Part shown: positions 63,669 through 64,000 of the stretch, one piece after another
How positions within the stretch are numbered: the first letter of the stretch is position 1
Layout: each line of letters starts with the position of its first letter
Assembly: GCF_032362555.1 (NCBI RefSeq)
Contig: NC_083512.1
Location: 9,722,001 to 9,786,000, forward strand
Direction of reading: 5' to 3'
Length of the DNA: 64,000 nucleotides
Source: Amyelois transitella
Lineage: Eukaryota > Arthropoda > Insecta > Lepidoptera > Pyralidae
The notes under the pieces: generated by a model
Database searches by the model: none
What the model was told of the DNA's origin: nothing
Seen by the model: the letters and a program-made list of their open reading frames with translations, nothing else
Position numbers and translations under genes: made by a program

Positions 63669-63800
63669 ATCCAAGGTTCTCCTGCAAAATCAGGCACGAC
63701 TTGCTTCGATTAGACTGACTAACCTATATCAGGATTGTGGTGGTTCCTCTCAAGAGAGGTGAGGAGGTAAGCTGCTAACGCCGGAAGGATTATATAAGTA
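63665..63800 (+). repeat. Family D SINE, worn body fragment
   Basis: ATGATCCAAGGTTCTCCTGC, ATCAGGATTGTGGTGGTTCC and GTAAGCTGCTAACGCCGG-type words recall the family D 3' half. Confidence 0.4.
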
Positions 63801-64000
63801 TACCCTGAAGGTAAGTGTAACACATCACGAAGAGTTATCAATGTCATGAGGAGAGTCACAATTACTGTATGAAAATAATAAATTCTTTATGTATAGGATA
63901 GGAAGTATAATTTTTAAGATTTAGTTCTGAGTTCATCACAGATATTTTTTTTTAATTTCCAGTCTTATATAAATGCTTAAACATAAATAATAAAGACAAA

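Larger units (their letters stand above)
59471..64000. other. Gene-free right flank
   Basis: I find no coding exon here. About half is family A copies, with family C, D and E fragments; the rest is AT-rich unique-looking DNA. Confidence 0.5.

Overview
The window is eukaryotic nuclear DNA, almost certainly from a moth (Lepidoptera). It is AT-rich, has short exons and long introns with GT-AG (once GC-AG) splice sites, and is packed with short interspersed repeats. The species cannot be told from the sequence. Every protein call below comes from splicing exons by eye; no database search was run.

Layout. On the left edge (3649-3963, minus) is the first coding exon of the BK calcium-activated potassium channel slowpoke, with a GC-rich upstream region; bases 1-3648 are its first intron. 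Next, on the minus strand, is a complete three-exon CutA gene (6357-7480). From 8.3 kb to 59.3 kb lies the main feature: a cluster of five spatzle-family (cystine-knot Toll ligand) genes. The first (8325-12411 minus, probable signal-peptide exon and TATA promoter near 24.5 kb) looks like the orthodox moth Spatzle-1. The other four are much smaller and strongly diverged: SPL-A (28775-38523, plus), SPL-B (43166-48467, plus), SPL-C (50331-53662, minus) and SPL-D (56015-59325, minus). The SPL names are mine. None of the four appears as a long ORF because each is split into six small exons.

All five genes use the same intron phases (0, 1, 0, 0, 2), and all carry a prodomain C-x4-C...YP motif, an Arg shortly before the first knot cysteine, and a cystine-knot domain ending in C-C-x-C. 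SPL-A and SPL-B share 5' leader sequence and both start Met-Phe-Thr. The likely history is tandem duplication of spatzle with shrinkage of the long exon-2 prodomain, then divergence, including loss of one cysteine in SPL-C. If expressed, these would be small secreted dimeric ligands for Toll-type receptors or lineage-specific factors; that function is inferred from family membership only.

The remainder is mobile DNA. About 55 copies of a ~255-bp TATG-tailed retro-repeat (family A) show target-site duplications and 5' truncation. There is a second TATG-tailed family (B), two tRNA-headed SINE families (C, D), several LINE-like 3' ends (E, F, G), a hAT element interrupted by a mariner with an open DD34D transposase, two solo-LTR-like copies, a fold-back element, and a 2.3-kb terminal-inverted-repeat element of unknown class inside the long spatzle intron. 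No rRNA, genuine tRNA gene, CRISPR or viral gene was seen.
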